DNA of 7,530 bases from Clostridiales bacterium. Lineage in GTDB: Bacteria > Bacillota > Clostridia > Monoglobales > Firm-18. Under the pieces are notes generated by a model that saw only the letters and a list, made by a program, of their open reading frames with translations, searched no databases and was not told the origin of the DNA. How positions within the stretch are numbered: position 1 is the stretch's first letter; each line of letters begins with the position of its first letter. Below are positions 1 to 6,775 of the stretch, in pieces. The position numbers were made by a program, and so were the translations under genes. Location: the NCBI GenBank assembly GCA_031255355.1, contig JAIRSR010000145.1, positions 1 to 7,530 on the forward strand. Direction: 5' to 3'.

Positions 1-1189
1 GAAAATCGGCTTGGACGCGGAAGCGTTGCGCGGCGCGGACGTGATTATTGACGCGCTTTTGGGAATCGGCGCGGCGGGTGCGCCTCGCGGCGCGGTGCGG
101 GAAGCGATTACGGCGATCAACGGCGCGGGGAAGCCCGTGGTTTCCGTCGATTTGCCGAGCGGCGCGGACTGCGATACCGGCGCGGTCGCGGGGGTATGCG
201 TCCAAGCGGCGGTTACCGTCACATTCGGCTTGCACAAAATCGGGTTGGTGTGCTATCCCGCCGCGCGGTACGCGGGTCGGGTCGTGGTGCGCGGCGTATC
301 GTTCGCGCCCGGGGCGGTAGCGCGGCAAAATATCAAGGCGCGTGTGATTCGCGGCGCGGAATTGCCGGTGCGGGAGAGTGATTCCCACAAGGGCAGTTTC
401 GGCAAGGTGTTTGCGGTTTGCGGTTCGGTCGGCATGACCGGCGCGGCGTATCTTTCGGCACAGGCCGCCTTGCGTACCGGCTGCGGGTTGGTTACGTTGG
501 GCATACCGCAATCGCTGAACGGCATTATGGCGCGGAAGTTGACCGAGGTGATGACCTTCCCCCTCGCGGAGCGCGGCGGCGGGCTTTCCGCTGACTGTAT
601 CCCCGCCGTGACACAGGCGGCGCAAGGCGCGGATGCGATCGTCTGCGGCTGCGGCTTAGGGCGGGGCGGCGACGTTCCCGCCGTGGTGGAGGCGGTGCTG
701 AACACCGCGCAATCGCCCGTTGTGTTGGACGCGGACGGCATAAACGCGCTTTCGGCGCATACAGATATGTTAAAGGGGAACGTTTGCGGGGTTGTCATTA
801 CGCCGCATCCCGGGGAAATGGCGCGGCTGACAGGGTCATCGGCAGACGAAGTGCGAAATAACGCCGTCGGGGTCGCAAAAGACTTCGCCGCGGAATATAA
901 TGTAGTGACCGTGCTGAAAGGCGCGCGTACCGTCGTTGCGTCGCCGGACGGTGAAATCCGTATCAACGTCAACGGCAACAGCGGCATGGCGACGGCGGGA
1001 AGCGGCGACGTTCTCGCCGGAATGATCTGTTCGCTGATTGCCCAAGGGCAGCCCCCCGCTTTGGCGGCGGCGAACGGCGTGTATCTGCACGGCGCGGCGG
1101 GGGATTTGGCGGCGCGGCGGTTCGGGGAGCGCGGTATGTTGGCGGGGGATTTGCTGGAACAGATTCCGCACGCGCTGTCGGCGGTCTGA
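1..1189 (+). CDS. nnr: Bifunctional NAD(P)H-hydrate epimerase / ADP-dependent NAD(P)H-hydrate dehydratase (5' partial)
   Basis: This cytosolic metabolite-repair enzyme converts damaged, hydrated NAD(P)H back to NAD(P)H. The epimerase domain interconverts the R and S forms, and the dehydratase domain removes water using ADP. The frame is open from base 2, so the true start lies upstream; the TTG at base 11 falls inside the epimerase domain. About 395 residues are visible against roughly 500 for the family, so about 100 N-terminal residues are missing. The visible epimerase part carries the DALLGIG and VSVDLPSG motifs (about bases 50-175). The dehydratase part runs from about base 385 (GSFGKVFAVCGS) to the end, with VLDADGINAL, VVITPHPGEMARL, and GMATAGSGDVLAG, whose aspartate (bases 1007-1009) is the expected catalytic residue. 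The stop is TGA. The alr start follows 38 bases later, so the two are probably cotranscribed; acpS often sits upstream in related genomes (inference). Confidence 0.93.
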   Translation, partial: KIGLDAEALRGADVIIDALLGIGAAGAPRGAVREAITAINGAGKPVVSVDLPSGADCDTGAVAGVCVQAAVTVTFGLHKIGLVCYPAARYAGRVVVRGVSFAPGAVARQNIKARVIRGAELPVRESDSHKGSFGKVFAVCGSVGMTGAAYLSAQAALRTGCGLVTLGIPQSLNGIMARKLTEVMTFPLAERGGGLSADCIPAVTQAAQGADAIVCGCGLGRGGDVPAVVEAVLNTAQSPVVLDADGINALSAHTDMLKGNVCGVVITPHPGEMARLTGSSADEVRNNAVGVAKDFAAEYNVVTVLKGARTVVASPDGEIRINVNGNSGMATAGSGDVLAGMICSLIAQGQPPALAAANGVYLHGAAGDLAARRFGERGMLAGDLLEQIPHALSAV

Positions 1190-1227
1190 CGGCGGGGACC
1201 CGCCAAGAGAGGAAGTTGGTTGCTGTT

Positions 1228-2385
1228 ATGTCGGAAAGCGTATACAGGGCATGGTGTGAGGTGTCGCTTGACGCGATTACTTATAATCTGAAGCAGTTTC
1301 GGGAACTCGCGTCCGACGCGAAAATCATGGCGGTGGTAAAAGCGGATGCTTACGGGCACGGTGTGCAAGAGGTATCGCGCACCCTCGCGGACAGCGGCGC
1401 GGACGCGCTGGCGGTGGCGATTCCCGACGAGGCGCTCCAACTGCGCAACAGCGGGATTGATATACCGATTTTGGTGTTAGGGCATACGCCCGCAGAGTAT
1501 ATGGGCGAAATGACCGCGCTTGACATTACGCCGACGGTGTACGATTTTTCCACGGCGAAAGCGGTGTCAAACGCCGCCCAGCGGCAGAACAAGACCGCGA
1601 AAATACATGTCAAAGTCGATACCGGAATGAATCGGCTCGGCTATCCCGCCAACGCCGCGACGGTGGATTTGATTGCAGACCTCGCCACCTTGCCGAACGT
1701 TGAAATCGAGGGTTTGTTTACGCATTTTTCCCGCGCTGACGAGGAGGACGCGGCGTACACCGAAATGCAGTTCGCGCGGTTTACGGCGGTCGCGGACGCG
1801 CTGGCGCGGCGGGGGATTTCCATACCGCTGAAACACGTTTGCAACAGCGCGGCGGCAATGCGCTTCCCGCATATGCGGTTGGATATGATTCGGGTCGGGA
1901 TCTCGCTGTACGGATTGTATCCGTCGGAAATTCACTACGATTTGCCGCTGCGCCCCGCGATGCAGTTGAAATCCGCAATCGCGCATATCAAAGAAGTCCC
2001 CGCAGGGGAGCGGATCAGTTACGGGGGAATTTATACGACGGCGCGGAATACCAAGGTGGCGACGGTGCCGATCGGCTACGCGGACGGATACTCCCGCCTG
2101 CTCTCCGGCAAGGCGAAAACCATTGTCAGCGGACAGTTCGCGCCTGTTTTGGGAAGAATTTGTATGGATCAATGTATGATTGACGTTACAGATGTCAATA
2201 ATATAAGCATTGAGGAGGAAGTCGTGCTGTTCGGCGCCGGACAGGGACTTTCCATCCCCATAGAGGAGTTGGCGCGGATCGAGGGTACCGTCCACTATGA
2301 ACTCCTTTGCGTCATCGGTAAACGCGTCCCCCGCTGTTATACCCAAGACGGCAGAGTTGTGGAAATTCTGAACTATCTGGTCTGA
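1228..2385 (+). CDS. alr: Alanine racemase
   Basis: This PLP-dependent enzyme interconverts L- and D-alanine in the cytosol and supplies D-alanine for peptidoglycan. I place the start at ATG 1228 (385 residues), behind AGAGGAAG at 1208-1215. The alternative in-frame TTG at 1216 would touch that ribosome binding site and is less likely. The residues expected from characterised alanine racemases are present. The PLP lysine is K38 in VVKADAYGHG, the second catalytic base is Y265 in ERISYGG, and the lysine that is carbamylated in the Geobacillus enzyme is at 129 in KVDTGMNRLGY. The motifs CNSAAAMRFP and GRICMDQCMIDVT are also intact. Length is normal for the family and nothing suggests decay. Position between nnr and a MazEF-type pair matches the alr-ndoAI-ndoA order of Bacillus subtilis (established knowledge). 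A probable terminator follows. Confidence 0.97.
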   Translation: MSESVYRAWCEVSLDAITYNLKQFRELASDAKIMAVVKADAYGHGVQEVSRTLADSGADALAVAIPDEALQLRNSGIDIPILVLGHTPAEYMGEMTALDITPTVYDFSTAKAVSNAAQRQNKTAKIHVKVDTGMNRLGYPANAATVDLIADLATLPNVEIEGLFTHFSRADEEDAAYTEMQFARFTAVADALARRGISIPLKHVCNSAAAMRFPHMRLDMIRVGISLYGLYPSEIHYDLPLRPAMQLKSAIAHIKEVPAGERISYGGIYTTARNTKVATVPIGYADGYSRLLSGKAKTIVSGQFAPVLGRICMDQCMIDVTDVNNISIEEEVVLFGAGQGLSIPIEELARIEGTVHYELLCVIGKRVPRCYTQDGRVVEILNYLV

Positions 2386-2397
2386 TTACGGGTTTTC

Positions 2398-2441
2398 GCT
2401 TTGCGGCACACGCCGAAAAGCCAACGCCCGCGCGGGTTTTT
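2398..2441 (+). terminator. Probable rho-independent terminator after alr
   Basis: Thirteen bases after the alr stop, GCTTTGCGGC (2398-2407) and GCCGAAAAGC (2412-2421) form a 10-position stem with one G-A mismatch and a four-base ACAC loop. A second short dyad, CCCGCGCGGG (2427-2436), is followed at once by five T (2437-2441). The T run does not directly abut the larger stem, so this is not a textbook terminator. Together with the new promoter just downstream it suggests at least partial transcription ending after alr. Confidence 0.5.
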
Positions 2442-2484
2442 CCCCTGTTGCTGAAAAAAATCCGCGCTATACCTAATATTGACA

Positions 2485-2513
2485 TTGACGCGGACGCGCA
2501 AAAGGTATATAAT
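2485..2513 (+). promoter_or_regulatory. Sigma-A-type promoter of the toxin-antitoxin operon
   Basis: TTGACG (-35, 2485-2490) and TATAAT (-10, 2508-2513) are separated by 17 bases, the optimal spacing, which places transcription start near 2520. An overlapping TTGACA at 2479-2484 is a better -35 hexamer but lies 23 bases from the -10 box, which is too far. The promoter lies 67 bases upstream of the antitoxin start, between the probable alr terminator and a set of AT-rich repeats, so the pair can be transcribed independently of alr. Confidence 0.75.
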
Positions 2514-2550
2514 TAGTATATGTGAATAGTATATACAGATAGATATACAG
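2513..2550 (+). repeat. Three tandem 13-base-spaced AT-rich repeats, likely operator
   Basis: Copies begin with TAG at 2514, 2527 and 2540, exactly 13 bases apart. They read TAGTATATGTG, TAGTATATACAG and TAGATATACAG. The second and third copies also contain an inverted repeat, GTATAT (2529-2534) and ATATAC (2543-2548), with an 8-base spacer. The array starts at the last base of the -10 box and covers the predicted start of transcription. Ribbon-helix-helix antitoxins commonly bind short tandem or inverted sites at their own promoters (established knowledge). That the antitoxin encoded 30 bases downstream binds here is inference. Confidence 0.55.
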
Positions 2551-2579
2551 AATTTAACGCGAACGGGGGACTGGTCAAA

Positions 2580-2855
2580 GTGGCGGAATCAAAGAGGATT
2601 TTGGTATCGTTGCCGCACGCGCTTCTCGAGGAAGCGGACGCTTTTATCAACAGCAAGGGTATGAGCAGGAGCGAACTGATCCGCGAGGCAATGAAAGAGT
2701 ACGTTTCGCGCCGCAAAAAATTAGAGACAGAGGAACGGCTGAAAGAGGGGTACAGGCTTATGGCGGAACTCAATCTGCAATGGGCTGAACTGTGTTTTGA
2801 CGCGGATAATCATCAGCAATTTGAGTATGAGGAAAAACTTTCGGAGTGTGAATAA
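2580..2855 (+). CDS. ndoAI: Type II antitoxin, ribbon-helix-helix, EndoAI/MazE-like
   Basis: This is a 91-residue antitoxin expected to bind and inhibit the MazF-type toxin encoded directly after it, and probably to bind DNA as a dimer. Translation starts at GTG 2580, preceded by GGGGGA (2565-2570) at 9-base spacing. Residues 5-11 (KRILVSL) fit the DNA-contacting beta strand. Residues 12-24 and 29-46 fit the two helices of the ribbon-helix-helix fold, linked by GMSRS. The C-terminal half (about 50-91) carries an EGYRLMAELNL segment resembling the RRGYMEMAKINL region of B. subtilis EndoAI, the part that engages the toxin. The stop is TAA and the toxin start is one base further on, indicating translational coupling. 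Expression is probably autoregulated through the repeats at 2513-2550 (inference). Length is normal for the family. Confidence 0.92.
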   Translation: MAESKRILVSLPHALLEEADAFINSKGMSRSELIREAMKEYVSRRKKLETEERLKEGYRLMAELNLQWAELCFDADNHQQFEYEEKLSECE

Positions 2856-2856
2856 C

Positions 2857-3204
2857 GTGATAGTAAAAAGGGGAGACATATTTTACGCGGATTTAAGCCC
2901 TGTCGTCGGTTCGGAACAGGGCGGCGTAAGACCTGTGCTTATTGTGCAGAACGACGTAGGCAACAAATACAGCCCGACGGTCATCGCGGCGGCGGTCACT
3001 TCGCAGATCAACAAGGCGAAGATGCCGACGCATATTGAAATCGACGCGGCGGCATACGGGCTGGCAAAGGATTCGGTGATACTTATGGAGCAGATACGAA
3101 CCATTGACAAAAAACGGCTGAAAGAAAAAATCGGGCATATCGACGACGCGCTGATTCACAGGATCAATGACGCGCTTGCGATCAGTTTCGGCATCGGGGA
3201 TTAA
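2857..3204 (+). CDS. ndoA: mRNA interferase toxin, EndoA/MazF (PemK-like)
   Basis: This is a sequence-specific endoribonuclease of the MazF family that cleaves single-stranded RNA; the B. subtilis homologue cuts at UACAU (established knowledge). I place the start at GTG 2857 (115 residues), one base after the antitoxin stop. It has GGAG at 2843-2846 and the protein then begins (V/M)IVKRGDIFYADLSP, as B. subtilis EndoA does. An upstream ATG at 2797 would add 20 residues read out of frame through the antitoxin gene and is unlikely. Conserved segments are GSEQGGVRPVLIVQND (18-33), TVIAAAVTSQ (41-50), PTHIEID and DSVILMEQIRTIDKKRL. The two residues known to matter for catalysis in EndoA, R25 and T48, are both present at the same numbers, so the toxin looks active. 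Confidence 0.95.
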   Translation: MIVKRGDIFYADLSPVVGSEQGGVRPVLIVQNDVGNKYSPTVIAAAVTSQINKAKMPTHIEIDAAAYGLAKDSVILMEQIRTIDKKRLKEKIGHIDDALIHRINDALAISFGIGD

Positions 3205-3276
3205 GATGTCGTTGAAAAACACCGCCGCGCTTATTTCCCGGGCACACCCTGTATTTGAAAGGAGTGGAGTGTACAA

Positions 3277-3714
3277 ATGAAAAGGACGACAAAAAGGATT
3301 TGGATTGCCTTATTAGCGGTTACCGTCTTAGGGCTTGGCGCGGCGCGTATTTTTGCCGCGCCGGGCGACAGCGGCGACCCGTTGGTCACGCTGAGTTATA
3401 TCGAAAGTGTGCTGTTGCCGTCGCTCTCTGAAAAAATCGGGCAGTCGGCGGCGTTTCAAGTGGTCGAGGTGGAACAGGGCAAGCGGGTGATTTGCGAGGC
3501 GGGGACGGAGTTGATTTTGCGAAAAGGCGGCGCGACGGCAATCACGACGGAAAAAGGCGGCTTGGCAAACGTCACTTCGGGGGAGGACCTCAAAGACGGT
3601 GAGGCGATTCCGCCAAATGCCCTGTTGATTGTCCCTGTTTCTGACGGACGCGGCGCGGCGGCGAATGACGATATTATTTTGATGATTAAAGGGAAATACA
3701 GCATTGTAGACTGA
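3277..3714 (+). CDS. Small exported or membrane-anchored protein of unknown function
   Basis: This 145-residue protein has no function I can name. The N-terminus has a basic region (KRTTKR, 2-7) followed by a hydrophobic stretch (about 8-28), so it is exported or anchored in the membrane. The possible cleavage region (IFAAPG, 25-30) is a weak signal-peptidase site and there is no lipobox cysteine. After it come GDSGDPLVTLSYIE (30-43), then FQVVEVEQGKRVICEAGTELILRKG (60-84, with the only cysteine, C73), a glycine-rich stretch, and a C-terminal segment ending in ILMIKGKYSIVD. This pattern recalls a family of short secreted proteins of Clostridia annotated as hypothetical (memory, unverified). 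It suggests a compact beta-rich domain. ATG 3277 is preceded by AAAGGAG (3258-3264). It starts 72 bases after the toxin with no convincing promoter of its own, so it may be read from the toxin-antitoxin promoter. Confidence 0.85.
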   Translation: MKRTTKRIWIALLAVTVLGLGAARIFAAPGDSGDPLVTLSYIESVLLPSLSEKIGQSAAFQVVEVEQGKRVICEAGTELILRKGGATAITTEKGGLANVTSGEDLKDGEAIPPNALLIVPVSDGRGAAANDDIILMIKGKYSIVD

Positions 3715-3723
3715 TATACACAC

Positions 3724-3760
3724 AACGCCGCCCGGAGGAATTTTCCCCCGGGCGGCGTTT
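3724..3760 (+). terminator. Strong rho-independent terminator, possibly bidirectional
   Basis: AACGCCGCCCGG (3724-3735) and CCGGGCGGCGTT (3748-3759) form a perfect 12-bp stem. Two further G-C pairs inside, past an A-C mismatch, leave a six-base AATTTT loop. Two or three T and a T-rich GCTTGATTTC follow on the plus strand. It lies 9 bases after the stop of the 3277 gene and 11 bases beyond the stop of the convergent minus-strand operon. On the minus strand the stem is followed by GTGTGTATA rather than a T run, so termination in that direction would be weaker. Confidence 0.88.
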
Positions 3761-3770
3761 GCTTGATTTC

Positions 3771-4979
3771 TTACATCTTTTCTATTTCTTCTCTTGCGAT
3801 TTCCACCGCGCGGCGGGGTTTGGACGGTTCCCCCTCTAAGTTGTACACGTCGCGGAAACTGATTTCCAACTTACAGCCCCGCGCGGCGTGAACGGTCTTT
3901 TTGATATGCTCCCGAAACGCCGCCTCGTCAAGGTATTTGCCTACGCCGACGAAGTTCGGGCTTGGCTTGCGCTGATAAATCACGCCGCTTCCGCGCAGCG
4001 CGTCGCCCATGTATTCCTCGTCGCACCACGGGGAAATGGAAATTTTCCGCAAGTTCGTGAAGTTGGAGAGCGACTTTTCCCAAAACTGATGTACCGGCTC
4101 ACAACAGCCGTAGGACAGCAGACCGAAGTTATCCGCTATTTTTTTATAGTACGGAAAGAAAAACTCGTGGAACATATCTGCGGAAATGCCTACGGTTTCC
4201 TGCGAATCGGCGTATCCCCAGCAATCAGCGGCGGTTCGCGCGGTATCGGGCAAACTGCCGCAAAAGCCGAAACTGCCTTGCGCCACAAGGTCATTTTTGT
4301 TGTTCGCGCACAGCATACCGCGCCGCTCCAACTCCTTGATGAACTTGACGTAATCGTCCGAAAGGCTGTTCATCATGTAGTGGAAATTTTCGGGATTGTC
4401 GTACATTGCCATAAACATATTTTCCATGCCCATTCTGTGGACAACGTCGCTTGACAAACACGCGCCGATACTCCCCATACCCATGCGGACGTTTAATATG
4501 TCGCCGATTTGCTCCTCCGCGAATTCCTTGCGTTTCAGAGATTTTTCCGCGTCAAAAGTCATGCGCGACGGCTGTATTTGTTCCGTCGAGTCCAAGTCCT
4601 CGATCTGGTTGATGATGTGGAAGCCTATGCCCTCTGTTTTCTGCTTTTTGACAGGCAGATCAAACGGAATCATTGACGCGTCGTAAAGGCAGATGAACTC
4701 GTCCGTTACAACGCGGTCGTCGCCGACCATTTTGTGGTTGAGTATGCTGTGCCCCAACTCGCGCTCGATCGCGCGCGCTTCCTCTGATTCGCACTTGCAT
4801 TGGTGGTGAAACGCGGGGTCTGTCAGCGTCCAAATCTCAAAATGCAGCATGGGGCGTTCGCCCTTGAGGTCATTGTGCTTTGTCCATTCCTCCGCTCTTT
4901 GCCGCATGATCGGCAGTTGGCTGATTTCCAACTTTTCCTTTGCCAACTCGCGCAGGATTTCTCTATCACGGTTACCCAT
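3771..4979 (-). CDS. Uroporphyrinogen decarboxylase / corrinoid methyltransferase superfamily protein
   Basis: This 402-residue protein appears to belong to the URO-D superfamily, which includes true HemE and MtaA/CmuA-type methyltransferases. The catalytic-fold features seen are MGMGSIGACLSSDVVHRMGMENMFMAMYDNPE (166-197) and, in the second half, LLSYGCCEPVHQFW (287-300) followed by NLRKISISPWCDEEYMGDAL (309-328). I infer that C292/C293 and C319 correspond to the zinc-ligand region of the methyltransferases, where the usual pattern is H-x-C then a distant C. A second cysteine cluster, HHQCKC, lies at 58-63. HemE is an unlikely identity, because no other heme-pathway gene is nearby and the arginine-rich N-terminal HemE motif is not seen. 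ATG 4979 follows AAAGGAGG (4997-4990); the open frame extends 104 codons further into the upstream gene but lacks a matching site. It is the last gene of the operon, 20 bases after the oxidoreductase. Confidence 0.8.
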   Translation of the reverse strand: MGNRDREILRELAKEKLEISQLPIMRQRAEEWTKHNDLKGERPMLHFEIWTLTDPAFHHQCKCESEEARAIERELGHSILNHKMVGDDRVVTDEFICLYDASMIPFDLPVKKQKTEGIGFHIINQIEDLDSTEQIQPSRMTFDAEKSLKRKEFAEEQIGDILNVRMGMGSIGACLSSDVVHRMGMENMFMAMYDNPENFHYMMNSLSDDYVKFIKELERRGMLCANNKNDLVAQGSFGFCGSLPDTARTAADCWGYADSQETVGISADMFHEFFFPYYKKIADNFGLLSYGCCEPVHQFWEKSLSNFTNLRKISISPWCDEEYMGDALRGSGVIYQRKPSPNFVGVGKYLDEAAFREHIKKTVHAARGCKLEISFRDVYNLEGEPSKPRRAVEIAREEIEKM

Positions 4980-4999
4980 GTTTACCGCTCCTCCTTTCG

Positions 5000-6742
5000 T
5001 TATTTGCACGAATCCAAAAATTCTTTTAAGTGCTTGGTGTATACCGCCCTTGGCGTTTCGCCGTATTTTTTGCACAGTGCCGCCGCCTTGCCGATGACCT
5101 CGCCCATCATGCCGCCGGTGCGCATGACGCGTACCGCGCCGAGCGCGTCGTGCGTGACGCTGACGTTGCGCCCCGCCATAAAGAGGTTTGTGACGTTGCG
5201 CGAATACAGGCATCTGTACGGCAGGAAGTACGGTTTTTGAAATTCCTCGTGGTAATCTTTCGTCAAAAAGCCGTCGCCCTCGTGGAAGCAAGGATAGAAC
5301 TTTCTGTCCGGGTAATGCACGTCAAAATTCCACGTCGCGGGGACGCAAGCGTCCTCGAACACGCGCAGGCCGTACACGTCGCTTTTTGTCAGAATCACAT
5401 CGCCGAGCAGCCGCCGCGATTCCCGCTTGCCGCCAATGTAACACGCGTTGCCGAGGCGGTAGTTTTTGTAAGCGTCGTCCACGTTTTTGATGCAGTCCCA
5501 CGCGCCGTACATCGCGCGGAAGTTGGTGTCACGCGCGTATTCCGCCTTTTCAATCGGGTCATGCTCGCAGCCGCTCTCCCAATACCAGCCGCCCAGCGCG
5601 ATTTCCCCGGTCTGCCCATAGGTGCTCGGGCCGTCCTTGCGCCCGGGGAACTCACAGTGCGTCAGGTCGATTGCCCACGGACAACGCGGGAAGCGTTGCG
5701 GTTCGCCGGTATCCTCGACGTACCAAACATTGGTCATGCCCATATGCCCGTTGGTCGTAATCTCAAAATCCGCGCCCGCCGCCGCGCCGAGGACCGCGTC
5801 CCCGGTAGCGTCCACAAACAAATCCGCCGTCAGCCTTTTATATTCCCCGCTTCGCGTGTCCATTACGGTGACGGAGGTGATCGCGCCGTCCTCTACACGC
5901 GCGTCGGTGAGGAACTGCTCCATAAAGAGGGTGATGTTCTTTTCGGCGGTCAGCAGCGACATCTTTTTTTCGTCCTCGTACAACGCGCCGATATTGTCCT
6001 TGCCGTAGTGCGCCGATTTTTCCTGCTCTAACTCCGCGACAATGTCGCCGACCCGGGGGAACGGCTCGAAGTTCGTCTTGCCGCCGAGCCATACCCGCGC
6101 TTCCGAACTGTTGTTGCCGCCGACTACGGGACGATCCTGCACCAGAGCGACGCGCAAGCCGCTCCGCGCACCGGAAAGTGCCGCGCAAATGCCCGCGATT
6201 CCGCCGCCCGCAACGATGACGTCATACGCGCCGCAATCCCGCTCCCCCTCGAAGCCGTTCATCACGCGGCGAAAGGCGGTCAACTCCGCAATGTCAGCGG
6301 GGGGGACAAACGCCGCGTCCGGCGTGAAAAATAACGCCGCGCACCTGCCCTCGAAGCCGGTTAAATCACGCAAGGTGATTTCCGCGTCCGCGGACGTGAT
6401 TTCCACCTCGCCGCCGTATTGCCAATGCCAGTTTTCATTTTCGCTCCCGAAAACGGCGGGTAGTTTTTCACCGTTTACCAGCACTTCAAACAGCCCGGGC
6501 GCAACGCCCTTTTTCCAACTCGCGACCCAATCCCGCGTAAACGCCCACGCGCGGTACTTCCCGCAAGCGGGGAACACCGCCGTATGCCGCGCGTCCTTGA
6601 CGGGTACCCCTAAACCGTGCGCCAGCAGGTACGCCGAGCCGATGTTCGGGATAAATTGCGTGTCCCGCACCCACCCGCCGTAATCGGTAAACGCGCCCGC
6701 TTCAAGGAACAGTGACTTGTGCTTTAGTGCTTCGTAATCCAT
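5000..6742 (-). CDS. FAD-dependent oxidoreductase with extra N-terminal domain
   Basis: This 580-residue protein of the FAD_oxidored type has two parts. Residues 1-170 precede the flavin domain and contain DYGGWVRDTQF, FPACGKYRAWAFTRDW and ENENWHWQYGGEVEI, a pattern suggesting a beta-sandwich possibly related to carbohydrate-binding modules (inference). From 173 the Rossmann domain begins with YDVIVAGGGIAGICAA (173-188, GxGxxG at 179-184) and PVVGGNNSSEAR (205-216). VDATGDAVLG (310-319), RRLLGDVIL (443-451) and NLFMAGRNVSVTHDALGAVR (519-538) complete the usual FAD-contacting set. No signal peptide or membrane segment is visible, so it is probably cytosolic. ATG 6742 follows AGGAGGG (6754-6748). 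It lies 33 bases after the GH36-like gene and 20 bases before the URO-D-like gene, on the same strand. The substrate is unknown; oxidation of a sugar, glycoside or polyol would fit the neighbours. Confidence 0.88.
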   Translation of the reverse strand: MDYEALKHKSLFLEAGAFTDYGGWVRDTQFIPNIGSAYLLAHGLGVPVKDARHTAVFPACGKYRAWAFTRDWVASWKKGVAPGLFEVLVNGEKLPAVFGSENENWHWQYGGEVEITSADAEITLRDLTGFEGRCAALFFTPDAAFVPPADIAELTAFRRVMNGFEGERDCGAYDVIVAGGGIAGICAALSGARSGLRVALVQDRPVVGGNNSSEARVWLGGKTNFEPFPRVGDIVAELEQEKSAHYGKDNIGALYEDEKKMSLLTAEKNITLFMEQFLTDARVEDGAITSVTVMDTRSGEYKRLTADLFVDATGDAVLGAAAGADFEITTNGHMGMTNVWYVEDTGEPQRFPRCPWAIDLTHCEFPGRKDGPSTYGQTGEIALGGWYWESGCEHDPIEKAEYARDTNFRAMYGAWDCIKNVDDAYKNYRLGNACYIGGKRESRRLLGDVILTKSDVYGLRVFEDACVPATWNFDVHYPDRKFYPCFHEGDGFLTKDYHEEFQKPYFLPYRCLYSRNVTNLFMAGRNVSVTHDALGAVRVMRTGGMMGEVIGKAAALCKKYGETPRAVYTKHLKEFLDSCK

Positions 6743-6775
6743 AAAAACCCTCCTGTTTGTTTTTTTATAATTTTA

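Noticed and set aside
1..1200. Dense GGCGCGG-type words in the first gene
   Set aside because: They follow the codon phase and reflect GCG and GGC preference for Ala and Gly, not a separate repeat element.
253..1440. Long open frame of 395 codons on the minus strand across nnr and alr
   Set aside because: It runs antisense to two well-recognised genes, its translation has no recognisable motif, and GC-rich GCG/GGC codon use readily opens such shadow frames.
1604..1608. TACAT, the B. subtilis EndoA cleavage motif, in the alr coding sequence and a few times in the minus-strand mRNAs
   Set aside because: A five-base motif is expected by chance at this frequency, and the specificity of this toxin is not known, so no regulatory meaning can be claimed.
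3212..3236. Possible promoter before the small exported protein (TTGAAA and TTATTT)
   Set aside because: The spacing is only 13 bases and the second box is poor, so it was not annotated.
4980..5291. N-terminal extension of the URO-D-like frame by 104 codons
   Set aside because: It would overlap the end of the oxidoreductase gene, its translation is arginine-rich and unlike the family, and a strong AAAGGAGG site sits before ATG 4979.
5030..6031. Open frame of 333 codons on the plus strand inside the oxidoreductase gene
   Set aside because: It is antisense to a gene with clear FAD motifs, and its translation shows no coherent domain.
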